This document shows positions 44,601 to 58,100 of a stretch of DNA of 64,000 bases, piece by piece; the first letter of the stretch is position 1, and each line of letters begins with the position of its first letter. The notes below the pieces were generated by a model. That model was given only the letters and a program-made list of their open reading frames with translations. It was not told the origin of the DNA and did no database searches. The DNA is taken from contig NW_020194667.1 of the NCBI RefSeq assembly GCF_002865645.1, positions 2,417,772 through 2,481,771 of the forward strand, written 5' to 3'. A program made the position numbers and the translations under genes. Origin of the DNA: Hyaloscypha bicolor E (lineage: Eukaryota > Ascomycota > Leotiomycetes > Helotiales > Hyaloscyphaceae).

Positions 44601-45654
44601 CTCGCTAGCTCTTTAAAATTAACTTCTTAATTTCTTCCTATAAACTTAGATTTCATAGACTAGAAAAGGTTATTAAAAGTTCTAATTTCGTTTTTACTAA
44701 TTTTCATTATTATAAAACCAGACAAAATATACCAATTTCACCTAACCTGCCTATTATAAATATTAATAAAGTAATCGAGTTATTTGCTATTATCTAGTAA
44801 GTATTTTAGTAATAGGTATTCTAGTACCGGGAAGTAATACTAATTTATAATAGAGGGAAGTAAGAATAGCTTAATATAGCCTTTAATAAAAAAGTATAAT
44901 ATAATATTAATCTATTATACTTCTAAAATAATTTCTAGAGAAGATCTATAATAAATTCTCGTTTGCAAATTCAAGTATAAATATAATATTAATATTTTCG
45001 ATTTCCGAAAAAGTGAAATATAAAAGTCTTAAAGGTTTTTTTCGAAGATAGAATAGTACTAAAAAAGACGAGTATTATAGGAAAATAAAAGAAAGAAAGC
45101 CTACTAATTATTTGAATATAATATTTTATAATTAAATCAAATATAAAGTATAACAGATATAGAAATAGAAATATAATCTTATATCTCTATTTCAAGGCTT
45201 TATTTTATAAAATTAACCCAACTCGTAATATAGTATAAAATTCGGGAGTCGATTAGAGAAAACGGGTTTAGAAATAAATAGAGAAAAAATAATTTCCCGA
45301 AATTATAGAATAATAAATAACTTTTTAGAAAAATAAGACTAATTCGATTTATTACTAAATAATCCCTAATAGATCTATTTAGTCTTATACTTGAATCTTG
45401 CTTCTAATAAATAATATTTCTCTATAGCCTAATATAATTATTTATACTTATTATAAGCCTTATTTCTCTTATACTAATATATTATATTAGAATATAGTAT
45501 TCTACTAGGTATTCTTCTTTTAATATCTGGATTTTTCTTATAAATATAGAGAAGTTTATTATAATTAAGTTAAAACGCTTATAAGATATAAGAATTCATT
45601 ACCTAGATAAAAAGTATATTTTTTTTAAGACAAAGTATTAGATTCCAAGATAAG
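44601..45654. other. RIP-degraded AT-rich spacer
   Basis: TpA-rich sequence without a recognisable gene. It may be the 3' part and flank of the HET pseudogene. A T-tract occurs near 45620. Confidence 0.5.
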
Positions 45655-45659
45655 AAAAT
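45655..45659 (+). repeat. Left target-site duplication AAAAT of the TRIM-like element
   Basis: AAAAT directly precedes TGTCACG and recurs at 46194-46198, directly after CGTTACA. Confidence 0.75.
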
Positions 45660-45789
45660 TGTCACGTGTGGCTGTCACGTGACTACGATCTAGCCATTTA
45701 ACCGTAATTAGGCGTATTCACCGTGCGGTGAATACTATGGTCTTTTGGTCTAGTGAACTATGGTGCGAGCCTAATTCTCACACGTTATA
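45660..45789 (+). repeat. 5' LTR (130 bp) of the TRIM-like element
   Basis: Starts TGTCACGTGTGGC and ends CACACGTTATA (final CA changed to TA). It carries the shared core CTAGCCATTTAACCGTAATT also present in the 3' copy. CACGTG appears once at the start (CACGTGTG) and once at 45676. Confidence 0.85.
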
Positions 45790-46063
45790 GAGTATTTACC
45801 GCCCCGGTCCACTAAGTGGTTGAGTACGTATGCACTTCTGCCCACAAGATTGGTTTAGGGTTTTCCCAGTCTTGGAGATGGCTTTAGGGGCGTTAGAGAC
45901 CCTCTATAGGGCTAAAAAGGACCCTTTAATTAATTATACGTAATTGAGATTCGCGAAATCGCGATTTTTAGGGATTCCTTTGGGGCTTAAGATATAAGTG
46001 GTTCGCTTTGCTTGGAGCGTTTCCCCGGTGCTCCGGGATATTGCTTGGCGAGGGGGGAATAGT

Positions 46064-46193
46064 TATTACGTATGGCTATTACGTGACTATAATCTAGCCA
46101 TTTAACCGTAATTAGGCGTATTTACCGTATAGTAAATACTATGGTCTTTTGGTCCAGTGAACTGTGGTGCGAGCCTAATTCTCACACGTTACA
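46064..46193 (+). repeat. 3' LTR (130 bp) of the TRIM-like element
   Basis: Starts TATTACGTATGGC (RIP-type variant of the 5' start) and ends CACACGTTACA. Same length as the 5' copy. Confidence 0.85.
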
Positions 46194-46198
46194 AAAAT
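46194..46198 (+). repeat. Right target-site duplication AAAAT
   Basis: See the left copy; follows the LTR terminal CA directly. Confidence 0.75.
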
Positions 46199-48400
46199 AG
46201 TATAACTAATTAAATAAATAGAAAAGAAGAAATAATTTATAAACTAGAATAGTATTATATAGCACTTCTAAAAGCTCTCTAACTAATATATATATATGAA
46301 ATAGCTAGCCCGCTATGGAAATTACTAATTAATAGTAGTTCCGGTTATTATAAGTCTCACTTTTATAATTTACTAGACTATTAAGTTTATAGAATAACTA
46401 AAACTGCTTTTAGTACTAGTAAAATAATTTTATTTCTATTATCTAATAGTTTTTATAAATAAAGCAAAGAAATAAAATTATAATTTCTTTATTATATTTC
46501 TATACTATTTTTTCTATTTTCCTAAATATATATAAATATAATACCTATAATATATTAGTTCTATTTAAGGTTTTTTTTAGTTCCTACTAGTATAATATAT
46601 TATTAGAATTTGTTTATAATACTATTAATATTCTCTTTAGTAATATTTATATTATTCTATTATAGAAAATATATTATATTAAGCTTTAAATAAAGAGTTA
46701 TATATTTCTTTAAAGTAAATCTTTTTTTTTACTCTCATATAATAGACTTATTATACTAGTTAAGGTATTTATTAAGAGCTACTATAGAATTATATAACTA
46801 TTATTAAATAATATTAACTATTATATTTATGGCTTTTATTTAATTCTAGAAGAATAATAAAGGATACTAATAAAAGAAAAGAGTAATAGAAGATAATTAA
46901 GCTTTATAATCTGAGATCTACTATTTACTTAGAATTAGATAGTAATAAATAATTATATAAGGCCTACTTTATTTATATAATAAAAGGAAATTAGAAAAGA
47001 ATAGAATTATCTAGATAATCGTTATAGTAATAAGAATAAGGCTTTATATATTTAGCTACTCTTCTATATTTGGCTATTATTAATAATACTTACTTATTTT
47101 AGCTAATACTTACTTAGTTTTTATATTTTAAGTCTTTTAAAATAGTAATATAACTATTCCGGATCTAGGAATTAAAATACTATTATCTTAACTTAAAAAG
47201 TAATTATTTTACTTCTAAGAATTTAGAAAAAAATAAGAATACTTATTAATATTTTAAAAATACTAAATCTAACTATTATATTTCAAAACTAATAAATTAA
47301 GAATAATATTTCCTATTTTATTATTTTATAAATAGGAAATACTATTATATTAAATATAATTAGATAGATTAGCAGATTTATAAAACTAGTAGTTATAGCC
47401 TATATAATAAATAGAATATTTAAGGAATTAGAAATACTAGTTTAGATATTTAATACTAATAGAATTATTTAATTTAAAAGTAATAGTATTAATATTCGGA
47501 TATTATTAGTTTATAAATATATTATATAATTTCTATATTTCCGATTTATATTTCGAAAACTATAAGAAAGTATTAAATATAAAGAAATAATTAATATTAG
47601 AACTAAAATTAATATTTTTCCTAAAAAGATCTTTAAAAGTATTAGTAAAGTAATATATATACTACTATAGATTATTAAATATTTATTATTATTAGAACTA
47701 AATTCGGATTTATAAAAATAATAAAATTTAGAGCCGAGATTATAAATAAAGTAAAATATAAAAATATATTCTTTCTAGTTAAAAGAACTTTAAAGATTCT
47801 ATTTAGTTAATTATTTTTAATAAAAATAAAAACAAAAATTATATATAGAAGTAATAATCTATAGGATAAAAGGTTTACTAATTCTAAAAATAATTAGATT
47901 ACTTATACTATTATAATTATTTTACTTTTAAAAAATATCGGGAAATAAAAAAAAGTAATAGTTTAAAAGTATTAAGTTTTTAAAGTTAAGAAATTAAATA
48001 ATACGAAATAGAAAACTAAAAAGAAAAAGAAAAAATAGAGCCTGGTATTATAGCTAGTAATAATATTAAAAGAAATAAAAAAATACCGGAATTTCTTATA
48101 AATTCTTTTATTTTAGATTCAGGAATTTAGGAAATTAATAATATTTTTAGAGAAACTAAAATAGAAAAGACTCTGGTTAGAATATTATTAAAAGTAGTTC
48201 CGGAATTAATAGGAAATAAAATAAAAAGAATATTAAATAAAGACATTTCTAAAAAAAGAGATAAAGTAATATTTTCTAATAATAAAAAAATATATTTCTG
48301 AAATTATAAAATCTGGTACTTAAAACTAGAAGGAATTCTAGAATATATAAGAGCTTAAGGAAAGTACTATAAGATACTAGATAAAAAGGCACTCTTTATA
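46199..48400. other. RIP-degraded AT-rich DNA
   Basis: Probably the 5' half of the Ty3/Gypsy remnant that continues to the right. Domains are not individually recognisable at this level of mutation. Confidence 0.5.
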
Positions 48401-51400
48401 TTTAACTAGAAAGAAACTAAATAGAAAGGTTATAAATTCCGGAAATTAAATAAAAATAATATTAAAGAAAATAGTTATAGCTCTTTAAAAAAAAATTATA
48501 GTTTATTTCTAGTTATAGGAATATATAAAATAAAGAATAAAAAGATTTAATTAGTAGATATTAATAATAGAACTAGAAAAGGTTTTAATAAATATCTAAA
48601 CTGGTTTAAAAGATCTAAAGCTAGAGAATATTTATAAAAATATACTAGAAAATATAAGAACTATTTTTTACTAAAAATATTAACTATTATAAGAAATATA
48701 TAACTTATTTCGAAATGTTTTAAATAATTAGATATTAGAAACTAGTTCTAGAAAGAAAAACTAGTTATATTTCGAGAATTAATAATTAATTAAGAAAATA
48801 TAATTATATTTAATTAGAAAGAAATAGGAAAAGTTTATAAGAATATTAGTTTATTTATTTTAATTAAGACTATTAAATATAAAGCCTAATAAAAGAAGAA
48901 TTTCCTATATCCTAAAGCTCTAATATTAGTAATAGTAAAAATACTATTAAAATATCTAGATTATAAAGTTTTTAAGAAATATAATAAACCTTATTAGAAT
49001 CTATAATTCTTAGTTATAAAAAAGATTACTAGAACTTATAAACTAATTAATACTATTATAAAAATAAATTTAATAATTCTATAAAATACTAATTTATTTC
49101 TATTTACTAATAAAATCTTAAAGAAATTTACTAGATATATTTATATTTCTCTAATTAATTTCTTTTCCGAATATAACTAATTTATATTAGATACTTGTAA
49201 TAGAGATTTAATTATATTTATAATATCTCTAAGGTTATTAAAACCAATTATATTATTTTAGAGAGTTACTAATTCTATTATATAATTATATAAGTTATTA
49301 TAACTATTTTAAAGAATTTATTTCTTAAAATTATTATATTATTTATTAATAATATTAGAGTTAAGAGACCTTATATAAACTATAATAAATAGCTTATTTT
49401 ATCTAATATTTGGTATTTTATATTTGAATATTTTTAAAACCAGAATATAATTTTAAATAGAATTAAATAAGCTAGAGCTAGTATTAGAGAAAAATTATAG
49501 TTCTATTATAATAGTATAATTATTATTAGCTTTATTAATAAAGTACTTGGAAAAAGCCCTTTAAATTCAGGAATTATTAAAATCTTAAAATAGAAATATT
49601 ATAATAATATAATAGAAAGTAAGGCATTTATTAGAATTATTATTTATTATTATATTTAGATTAAAGCCTTTATAATTATTATTAAACCTATTTATTATTT
49701 AATAAGAAAAAATATACTATAGAAATAGAATAATAAATAAATATAAGCTATATAAATCTTTTAAAAAAAGCTTATTACTATTTTAATACTTTATAATTTA
49801 TATTATAATTTATTAGAAAATTAGGATATAATTATATTAGCTATAGATACTAGCCTAAATAAATAGAACGGAACTTTTAATTAATATAATAATAGAGAAA
49901 AGAAAAGAATTATATAATATAAATCTGAAATCTAAAATAATATTAAATAGAAATATAATATTACTAAAAGAAAATACTAAGAACTAGTAAAATATTTATA
50001 GAAAATATAATTCTAGCTATATAGAATTTATTTTATCTTTAAATTAAATACTAATATACTTATTATATAGCTAAATAAAATAGCTATAGATTTTTCTAAA
50101 GCTCTAGTTATTTACTAGCTAGTATAAATTCAATTATTCGATTTTAAAATTAAATATATTAAAGAAATTAAGTATATTATTACTAATAGATTATTTGAGA
50201 TATCTATAGTAAAAAGATAATACCGAAAATAATAAGAATATTAATAAGTAGTTAGTAATAGAGTTTAATACTATTAGAATAATATTTATTAGACAAAAAG
50301 TTTAATTAAAAAAAACAGTCCCGATTTAGTTATATAATATTATTTTAAGAAATTAGATTTCTAAAACCTTTACTAAATATTTGAATAATAGTATCTAGTT
50401 ACTAGAAATTAATAATTAAAGCTTTACTATATCTGGAAGCGAATTAGTAATATTAAAAAATAATAATATCCGGAAATTATATAATAAAAACTATAGCCTT
50501 TTATATATAATCCTTAATAAAATAGTAAATAATAATACTAACTTTCATATTTTATTTAATAACCCGATTATTTTATTAAATTCTTTAAATAATAGCTATT
50601 TCGAATAATACTAGAATATTATATAATATTTTTTAATATTTTTAAACCCGAAAAAATATCTAGAACCGAGTTTCGAAAGTTAAATAAAGAAGCTTTAAAC
50701 TATAATATAAGAAATTAATTACTATAAAAAGTTATATCTAAAATATATCTATTTCGGCTTATTATTAATAATTAAAAGTAAAAGAAGGTTATTATTAAAA
50801 AGCTATATAATAAAATTAAATATACCGGAAATTTTTTTATTTTTTATTTAATAACTAGTTATTATTATTAGAAAAGTTACTATAACTATATATAAAAGTA
50901 TATTAGTATTTATAAAGTCTATTAGTATAAAAGTAAAATAAAATAAAAAAAGCTCTATATTTAATAAAAGCTATATCTCTTTTCTATTACTTTAGAATTA
51001 ATATAGTTAAATTACTAGATTATAAAGAATATAACTCGTTAGTTATTATTAAAAATAACTTTTTAGAATAGATTAAAGCTAGATCTTTAAAGAACCCGAC
51101 TAATAAAAAGATTACTAAGTTTATTTAGAAAGAAATTATTTATAAATATAGTTTATTTAAATAGCTTAAAATAAATAATAAATCGGAAGTTAAAGAAATA
51201 GTAATTCAGGAACTTAATAAGCTAGAAATTAATAGAATTATTATTTTGGCCTATAATTCTAAAGGAAGTAGTATAATTAAAAGAGAATATTAACTAATTA
51301 TTTAAGTCTTTATTATATTTATAATAAATAAAAAGAAGCCTTAGATAGATTTATTATTATATATTCTATTTACTAATCGAGTTACTATATATAAACTAAC

Positions 51401-52060
51401 TAGATTTATTTCTTTTTATATAGTCTATAATAGGGAAATTATATTACCTAAAGAAATATATTTTTTAATCTAGAAAATATTTAAATAAAATAAAGTCTAT
51501 AATAGAAAAATACTTCTAGAAATATATATAAAGCAAATTTAAATAAGAAATAAAGATATTAAAAGAGAAAAAAGTAATTTAATACTATTTATTAGATTTA
51601 TTTAAAGTCTATTTCCGAAAAGGATCTAGTTCTTATATATAATATTAAATAAATAGGTTAAAACAAATCAAGAAATATAAAGCTATTATATTACTAGCTT
51701 GGCTAATATAAAGTAAAATATATAGATTAACTAAAAGAATACTATATATTAGAAGAGCTTAATAATACTATATTTCGAAAAATATATACCAGAAATTAAT
51801 TTAAATCGTTTATTAAAAGAAGTAAATTCTAGTATTTCTCTAAAAACAAAATTAATAATAAATATATATTTATAAATAAATATTTTAAAATAGATATAGA
51901 ATTAGAAAAGGAAATAATTATAAAATATTATAAGTAAAATAGTATTTAGGAAATTGAGAAAGTTATTAGTATTATTATATATATTTTAGAATTACTAGAA
52001 TTAGAAAAAGTAAAATATATTTCTTTTATAAAGAACTAAAAAAATATATCTAATAATAGA
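48400..52060 (+). pseudogene. RIP-inactivated Ty3/Gypsy pol (RT, RNase H, integrase)
   Basis: Plus-strand frames show pol domains in order despite dense stops. RT occupies about 48960-49450 (KITRTYKLINTIIKINLIIL, then FINNIRVKRPYINYNK near 49342, the mutated FIDDI catalytic motif). RNase H lies at about 49640-50230 (IILAIDTSLN followed by ESG-like KSEIWNN, TKRKY, IQLFDFKIKYIKEIKY). The integrase tail lies at about 51370-51600 (TIYKLTRFISFYIVYNREII). The order RT-RNase H-integrase places it in Ty3/Gypsy. The catalytic Asp pair is now Asn-Asn by G-to-A. LTRs were not located. Confidence 0.7.
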
Positions 52061-54879
52061 AGTTCTTTTTAATCTAAAATAAAGCTTATTACTTTTAATT
52101 TTATATATATATATTATTTTCTTTCTTTTAATTATTATTTATAGTTTTTAAAGACTATTATTATTAGATTATTATTCTAGAAATTAAATAAACTTTACTA
52201 TTATTTATTTTTTACTATTATTTAATTATTACTATTATTATATACTTTACTAGATAGTATTTTTAATATAGGATTTTATTATTAGATTTTGGGAACCGAA
52301 TATAAAATATCTAGTTTTAATATAAAAATAAATAGGGAATTAAGAAGTTATTTTATAAACTTCTAATTCCGAATTATAATAGTTTTTTTTAAAAAGTTCT
52401 TATAATATAAATAGTTATTATATATAAAAAAGAAAGAAAAAAGAAGGCTTTTTATATATCTCTAGAAAAAAGGAAATACTAAGCTAGAAATCTTTTAGAA
52501 GCTCTATTTATCTTTTTAATTAGCTATTCTTATAGCTTATACTAGTCTAAAGCTTAATTATAATACTTATAGATCTCGATTTTAACTTGAACTATTATTA
52601 TAAGTTTATTTATAATATTTAAATAAATTTCCTAATTAGAAGTAATATATAAACGAAATAGCTAATTAGAAGCCCTATAAGAGAAAAGAAAAACCTTATT
52701 AAATCCAATAGTTATTTCTAAAGATATTTAATAATATATAATTCTGGAAATCTCTTAGATATTAAATAAACTAAATCTATTTATTTAAAGCCTATTTTAT
52801 ATTAGAAAACCCACCTTTTCTTTAATATAACTATAGCTACTTTAAAAGTATATATTAAGGCTTAATTAGTATATTATATATTTCTATTTCTATATAAAAA
52901 GAACTTCTTTTATATAGAAACTATTCTTTAATTATAATACTATTTTATTATTAGAAACTAATTATTTCTTATTATTAAATATTATCTAAATAATTAAAAA
53001 GATACTTTTAATACTATATTTTTAATACTAATTTAGAATATTTGATTTTTCTGTATTCTAGATTAATTTTAATATTAAATATTTCAAACTTAATAATAGT
53101 ATTATAAATTTCATTAATATTATTTTATAATTTTTCTTTTTATAATTTTCGAAATATTTAATATAATCTTTTTAAATATAGATATTATTTTAAAGCTCTA
53201 ATTAATTAAATGGCTTTTTATTATATAAAATCGACTTTAATAAATACTAGATAAATATAATTAGTTTTTAGAAAAAGTAATATTTTATTTTAAATTATTT
53301 CTTAATTCTATTATTCTGATTTCTTTTCTATTAATATTTACTTTATACTTTTCTAATATTTCTAGTATATTTATATATTTTATCTTTTATATATTTTCTA
53401 TATTATTTCTTTTTTTTATATTATTTTTTAAATTAATAGAAACGTTTTTAAATAATTAAAAAATTAAAATCTATTTATATTATAAAAAAAGAATTTTCTT
53501 TTATATTCTAGTATTTTAGATATTATTACTATATTTATATTATATTATCTTTTTATTTCCCTATTATTATTATTTATTTTAACCTGCCTTAATTATTTTC
53601 TAGATTATATTTCCTTAAGTATATATATTTATATTTTTTTTATAATAAAAGCCTAATTTTATATTTTATCTTTTATAATTATTTCTAATTTATAACTATA
53701 TTATCTTAAATATATCTAATTATTATATTTATTTTCTTTATTATATATATTACTATTTCAGTTTTATTTTTTTATTAAAAAAAACTCGAATATATATAAT
53801 ATCTTTATATAATTAAAGTCTATTTCAATTTATTCTTTATTTTAGAAAGTATTTAAAAGAAATCCTTATAATTTCGAGAACTTTTAATTCTATAATCTAT
53901 AACTATTATACTAATAATATTTATATAATTTTTTAAAAATAATAAAATAATTAAAGAATAGATTTCTTAAGCTAGTAAAGTATAATAGCTAATTCTTATA
54001 AGCTATAATATTATTAAAAGCCTATAAATTAATAGTATTAAAATTTAGAATATTAAAAGAGCTTAAATAATTATAAAAGCCTTATTAATATTAGAAAAAA
54101 TATATAATATATATAGGGTCGCATGTAACTTAAGGGTATATAATAAACCTCGGATATTACGGGTATTAATTAAGGAGTTCGGTAGTTCTTTAATATCCCA
54201 ACTAACTACTATTTATATTATATATATTAGGCTTATAAATTACTAATTATATATATACTATTAGGGCCTCCTATTTAGAGGGGGCTTCCCTGAACCTTAT
54301 AAGAGAGACAGAGATTAGTTTTATACTAAATTTAATACTATGGTTTTATAATATACTAATTTATTTTATTATCTTATTACCTACTAATAAATACCTTATA
54401 AAATAGTTATAAATACTAAATTTAATATAAATATTCTAGATAAGCTAAGTAATATATATAATAAGCTTTTAAAATAGAAAGCCTTCATTAGAAATAAAGC
54501 TAGACTAGAATTAACTAAAAAGAAGCTAAAGAATTACTAAACTAATAATAGAGAATTCGAGAATATTATTAAATGTATTATTAAAAGCAAATAAAAAGAA
54601 CTTAATAAAATTAAAACTATAATAAATAGTTTAGAAACTAAAAGTTAAAATAGAATTATATTATATAATAAAGCTTTTAGCTAATATATTAACAATATCT
54701 ATAATAATCTTAATAAAAACATTTATAAAAAGTTATATTTTCTTTTTAAAATAAAAGCTTTAATATATAAAGCTATTTAATTAATTAATAAAGCTATTTT
54801 AGAATATATTAAAAATGAAAAGTATTAAAATATTAGTATATTTACTAAATTAGATATTACTAAAATATTTAAATATATT
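52061..54879. other. RIP-degraded repeat DNA, host of the nested chromovirus
   Basis: AT-rich, mostly unreadable. A GC-richer segment at 54110-54310 (TTACGGGTATTAATTAAGG, GGGCCTCCTATTTAGAGGGG) may be a less mutated repeat terminus. Plus-strand frames around 54400-54880 read into the insertion point at 54884 and resume at 60972. Confidence 0.5.
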
Positions 54880-54884
54880 AAAAC
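54880..54884 (+). repeat. Left target-site duplication AAAAC of the chromovirus
   Basis: AAAAC precedes the 5' LTR and recurs at 60967-60971 after the 3' LTR. Confidence 0.75.
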
Positions 54885-55164
54885 TATTATAATTATTATA
54901 ATATATAATACTAGTAGAAATTAGACTAAAGCTAGTAAGGTATCTGGTATTTAAGAGAGATATCTGGTATCTAAGTAAGGCATTTATAGTTACCTGATTA
55001 TTATATATAATCCCGAGTTTAAACTAGTATATAGGCCTATATATAGCTTGTAATTATTTAGATCCGAGGCTTTTTCGAGATTTTCTTCTTTTTTTGGCTT
55101 TGAATTATTAAGATAGAAATAGTCTAACTATATTTTCCAGGCCCTAGATCTTATACTTATAATA
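54885..55164 (+). repeat. 5' LTR (280 bp) of the chromovirus
   Basis: Begins TATTATAATTATT (TG changed to TA) and ends TTATAATA (CA changed to TA). It matches 60687-60966 in direct orientation and equal length, with shared cores such as TAGCTTGTAATTATTTAGAT. Confidence 0.85.
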
Positions 55165-58100
55165 TAATTTAAAGCTTACCTATTTCTTAATCTTATAGAA
55201 GATTTAAATAATATTTATCTAATTAGTTTTTAATAAGTATAAATATAATATACTATAGCTATTCTCGTACTAGTTAACTAATATTAGAATAAAAGAAAGC
55301 CCTGAACTAGCCAGGTAAGCAAATAGGCTAGTAACCTTATTACTAAATAAAGATCTATAAGAAAGCAAGTCCCGGAATAACTAGGCAAGTTAGAAAAAGC
55401 TATAGTATAAGATATTACTAGTATATTACTAGAAAGTAAATTAGAGCCTCTTATTAAATCTTCTAAGAGATCCGAATATCCTATTAATACTTATAGTAAA
55501 AGAGATATTCTCTTTTAGAGAGCTAAGGAAAAAGAGGAACCTGCCCTATTAAAAGCGAATTTCTAAAAGTTACTCTAGAGCCCAGAGGCTTTATATAAGG
55601 AGGTTATTAAGCTAATTCTAAAGATATATAATATTCTTACTTATAGCAAGAATTATTATAATTAGTTAAGAGAAACCAAGCAAGTCTTATAAAAGAATAA
55701 AGCCATTATTAAAAAGCTCGTTATATAGCCTATAGAAATAACCGGTTTCCTTGCTTTAAAAAGTAAATATTTAGTTAAATTCCCTAACTTTTCTATTTTC
55801 GAAAATATAACTAAGAATAATATTATATTTAATAATTAGTTAGTTTAGGTTAAGAATAAGCTCTATAATAACTCTAATACTTATTAGAAAGAGAACCTTA
55901 AGATTATCTATATTTCCGGCTATATAAGTAGCTATATCCTTATACTAATCTCTCTTTACCTAAACTAGAATAGTTAATATATATATAAGATTATTAGAAA
56001 ACTATATATTTACTTAAAGAAGCTATATAATAACCCAAATAAGAAGTATAATACTCGGTAAGCCTTTAAGGAGCTATTTATAAAAAAGGGCTAGATTTTT
56101 TAGGAATTCTATATTTTATTCCTAATATATATAATAGACGGAAATATTAACCTAAAGGACCTTAAAAATAACCTAAATAATAAGCTTACCTGAAAGCTTT
56201 AAGAGACTATAGCTATATATTATAATAATCCGGCTATTTATATTACGAAGTTCATATAATACTATATTATAAATAACTAGTAAATCTGAGCTTATTATAA
56301 AAAGAAAAACCAGGTATTTAAGAAAGCTAATAAAGATATAAATAAGCCAAGCTTAGGAGGCGCCTCTTATATAAAGCCTGCTTCTAAGACTCTAGTAATA
56401 AATAAGCCTATTATCTTAAAGGCCGAATTCTCAGATCTCAAGTATTATAACTATAATAGATTTAGTTACATGTCTAGGAATTATCTAAAGCCTAAAATAA
56501 AGTATATAAAGCAAGTTCTAGTAGCTAAGCTAGTAATATTTACTATAAGTAAGCTATCTAAGAATATAAAGTAGGGAAACGAGAACTCCTAAAAGAAGTC
56601 TTCTTTTTAGGGCTATATTATATAGATATAGTAGAAATTAATTTAAGCTAGCTACTAGGAAATAAAGCATTTATGTTTCCTTATATAATTAGTAATAATA
56701 AATTAGATATTAAGACTTTTTCTTTTATTAATACCGGAGTAAATAAATATACTTTTATTAATTTCAAGTTTATAAGAATAATTAAACGATTTCTAGATAT
56801 TAAGCCTATTTAATTAGTATTATCCTATAATATAAAGGAGTTTAATAGTAAGTAGGCTATACTTATTACTTATTATATTAAGCTTATACTTTTAATTAAT
56901 AAACGAAAAGTCCTAGTACTTATACTAGTTATAGGGCTAGGCAAATATAATATAATTTTAGAATAATAGTAGTTTATAAGTGCTAGTATTTTAATTAATT
57001 ATAAGAATAGAAGATTAATCTAGCCAAATAATTAGCCTAAAAAGAAGAGTTAGGATAAGGTTCTAATTACTATATATAAGAACTTGAAACCTGGGAAAAG
57101 TAACTATTATTAAGAAGATATAAATAGAAAAAATAAAGCCATAGCTATAAATAAATTCTAGAGACCTTAGCTTATAAAAAGAAAACTCTCTTATTCTTTT
57201 TCTAAGCCGGGCTTAGAAAGCCATATATAATAAAAGAATTAAGCTTAATATTATAAAGAAATACAAGTAGCCTTAAGAAATATAGAAGTTTCTTCCAAGC
57301 CAGAAATAGAAATATTAAAATTATATTATCTAAAGAAAAGCCATAAAACCTAGTTAAGGCCTATAATTAATATTATAGGTATTTTACTAGTTACTTTCTA
57401 GATAAATTTATAAAAGAAGGAAAATCTTTTCTTTATAATATTTTTTTTTTGAGATTAATAAAGAGCTAGAATTATAGTAAGAGAATAAATTTATCCCGGA
57501 TAAGTAATAGCCAGAAAAGACAGAGCTATAGTAGCTAGTAAAAGTCTTACTAAAGAAATTTAAGAATTTCGCAGATATTTTCTTAAAAAAAGTATTAAAT
57601 ATCTTATCTCTATATTAATTATATAATTACAAGATTTAGATTAATAATCCCAAAGACCCAGAAAGCCTAGGGTATTTCCCGCTTTATTAATAATTAACTT
57701 ATAAGCTATAGGAAATTAAGTATTTCCTTAAAAAGAATCTCTAATAGGGCTTTATTAAGCCAAGCTAGTTTTCTTTTATATCTCTAATTCTTTTTATAAA
57801 GAAGGCTAATAAAGCTTTCCGATTCTATATTAATTATTATAAGCTAAATAACTTAATATAGAAAGACTATTATTCTCTTTCCCTTATTTATAAGACCCTT
57901 ATATAGCTAGCTTAAGCTAAGGTCTATATAAAGCTAGATATTTAGCAAGTATTCTATTAGATTTAAATAGACCCAGAATTAGAAGAACTTATAATATTCT
58001 ATATAAGATATAAGGCCTATAAATATAAGGTTTTTTTAGAAAGGCCTAACTAATAGCCCTATTATATATTAGAGATATATAAATAATATTTTTTTTAATT

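Larger units (their letters stand above)
45660..46193 (+). mobile_element. TRIM-like miniature LTR retrotransposon, 534 bp
   Basis: Two direct 130-bp LTRs, a 274-bp non-coding internal region (45790-46063), a purine-rich GAGGGGGGAATAG just before the 3' LTR that resembles a polypurine tract, and a 5-bp TSD (AAAAT). All fit a terminal-repeat retrotransposon in miniature. It encodes nothing and must have moved with proteins from an autonomous partner. It sits inside RIPped DNA yet keeps near-normal GC, so it inserted after the surrounding decay or was too short for RIP. The 3' LTR has a few C-to-T/G-to-A differences. Confidence 0.8.
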
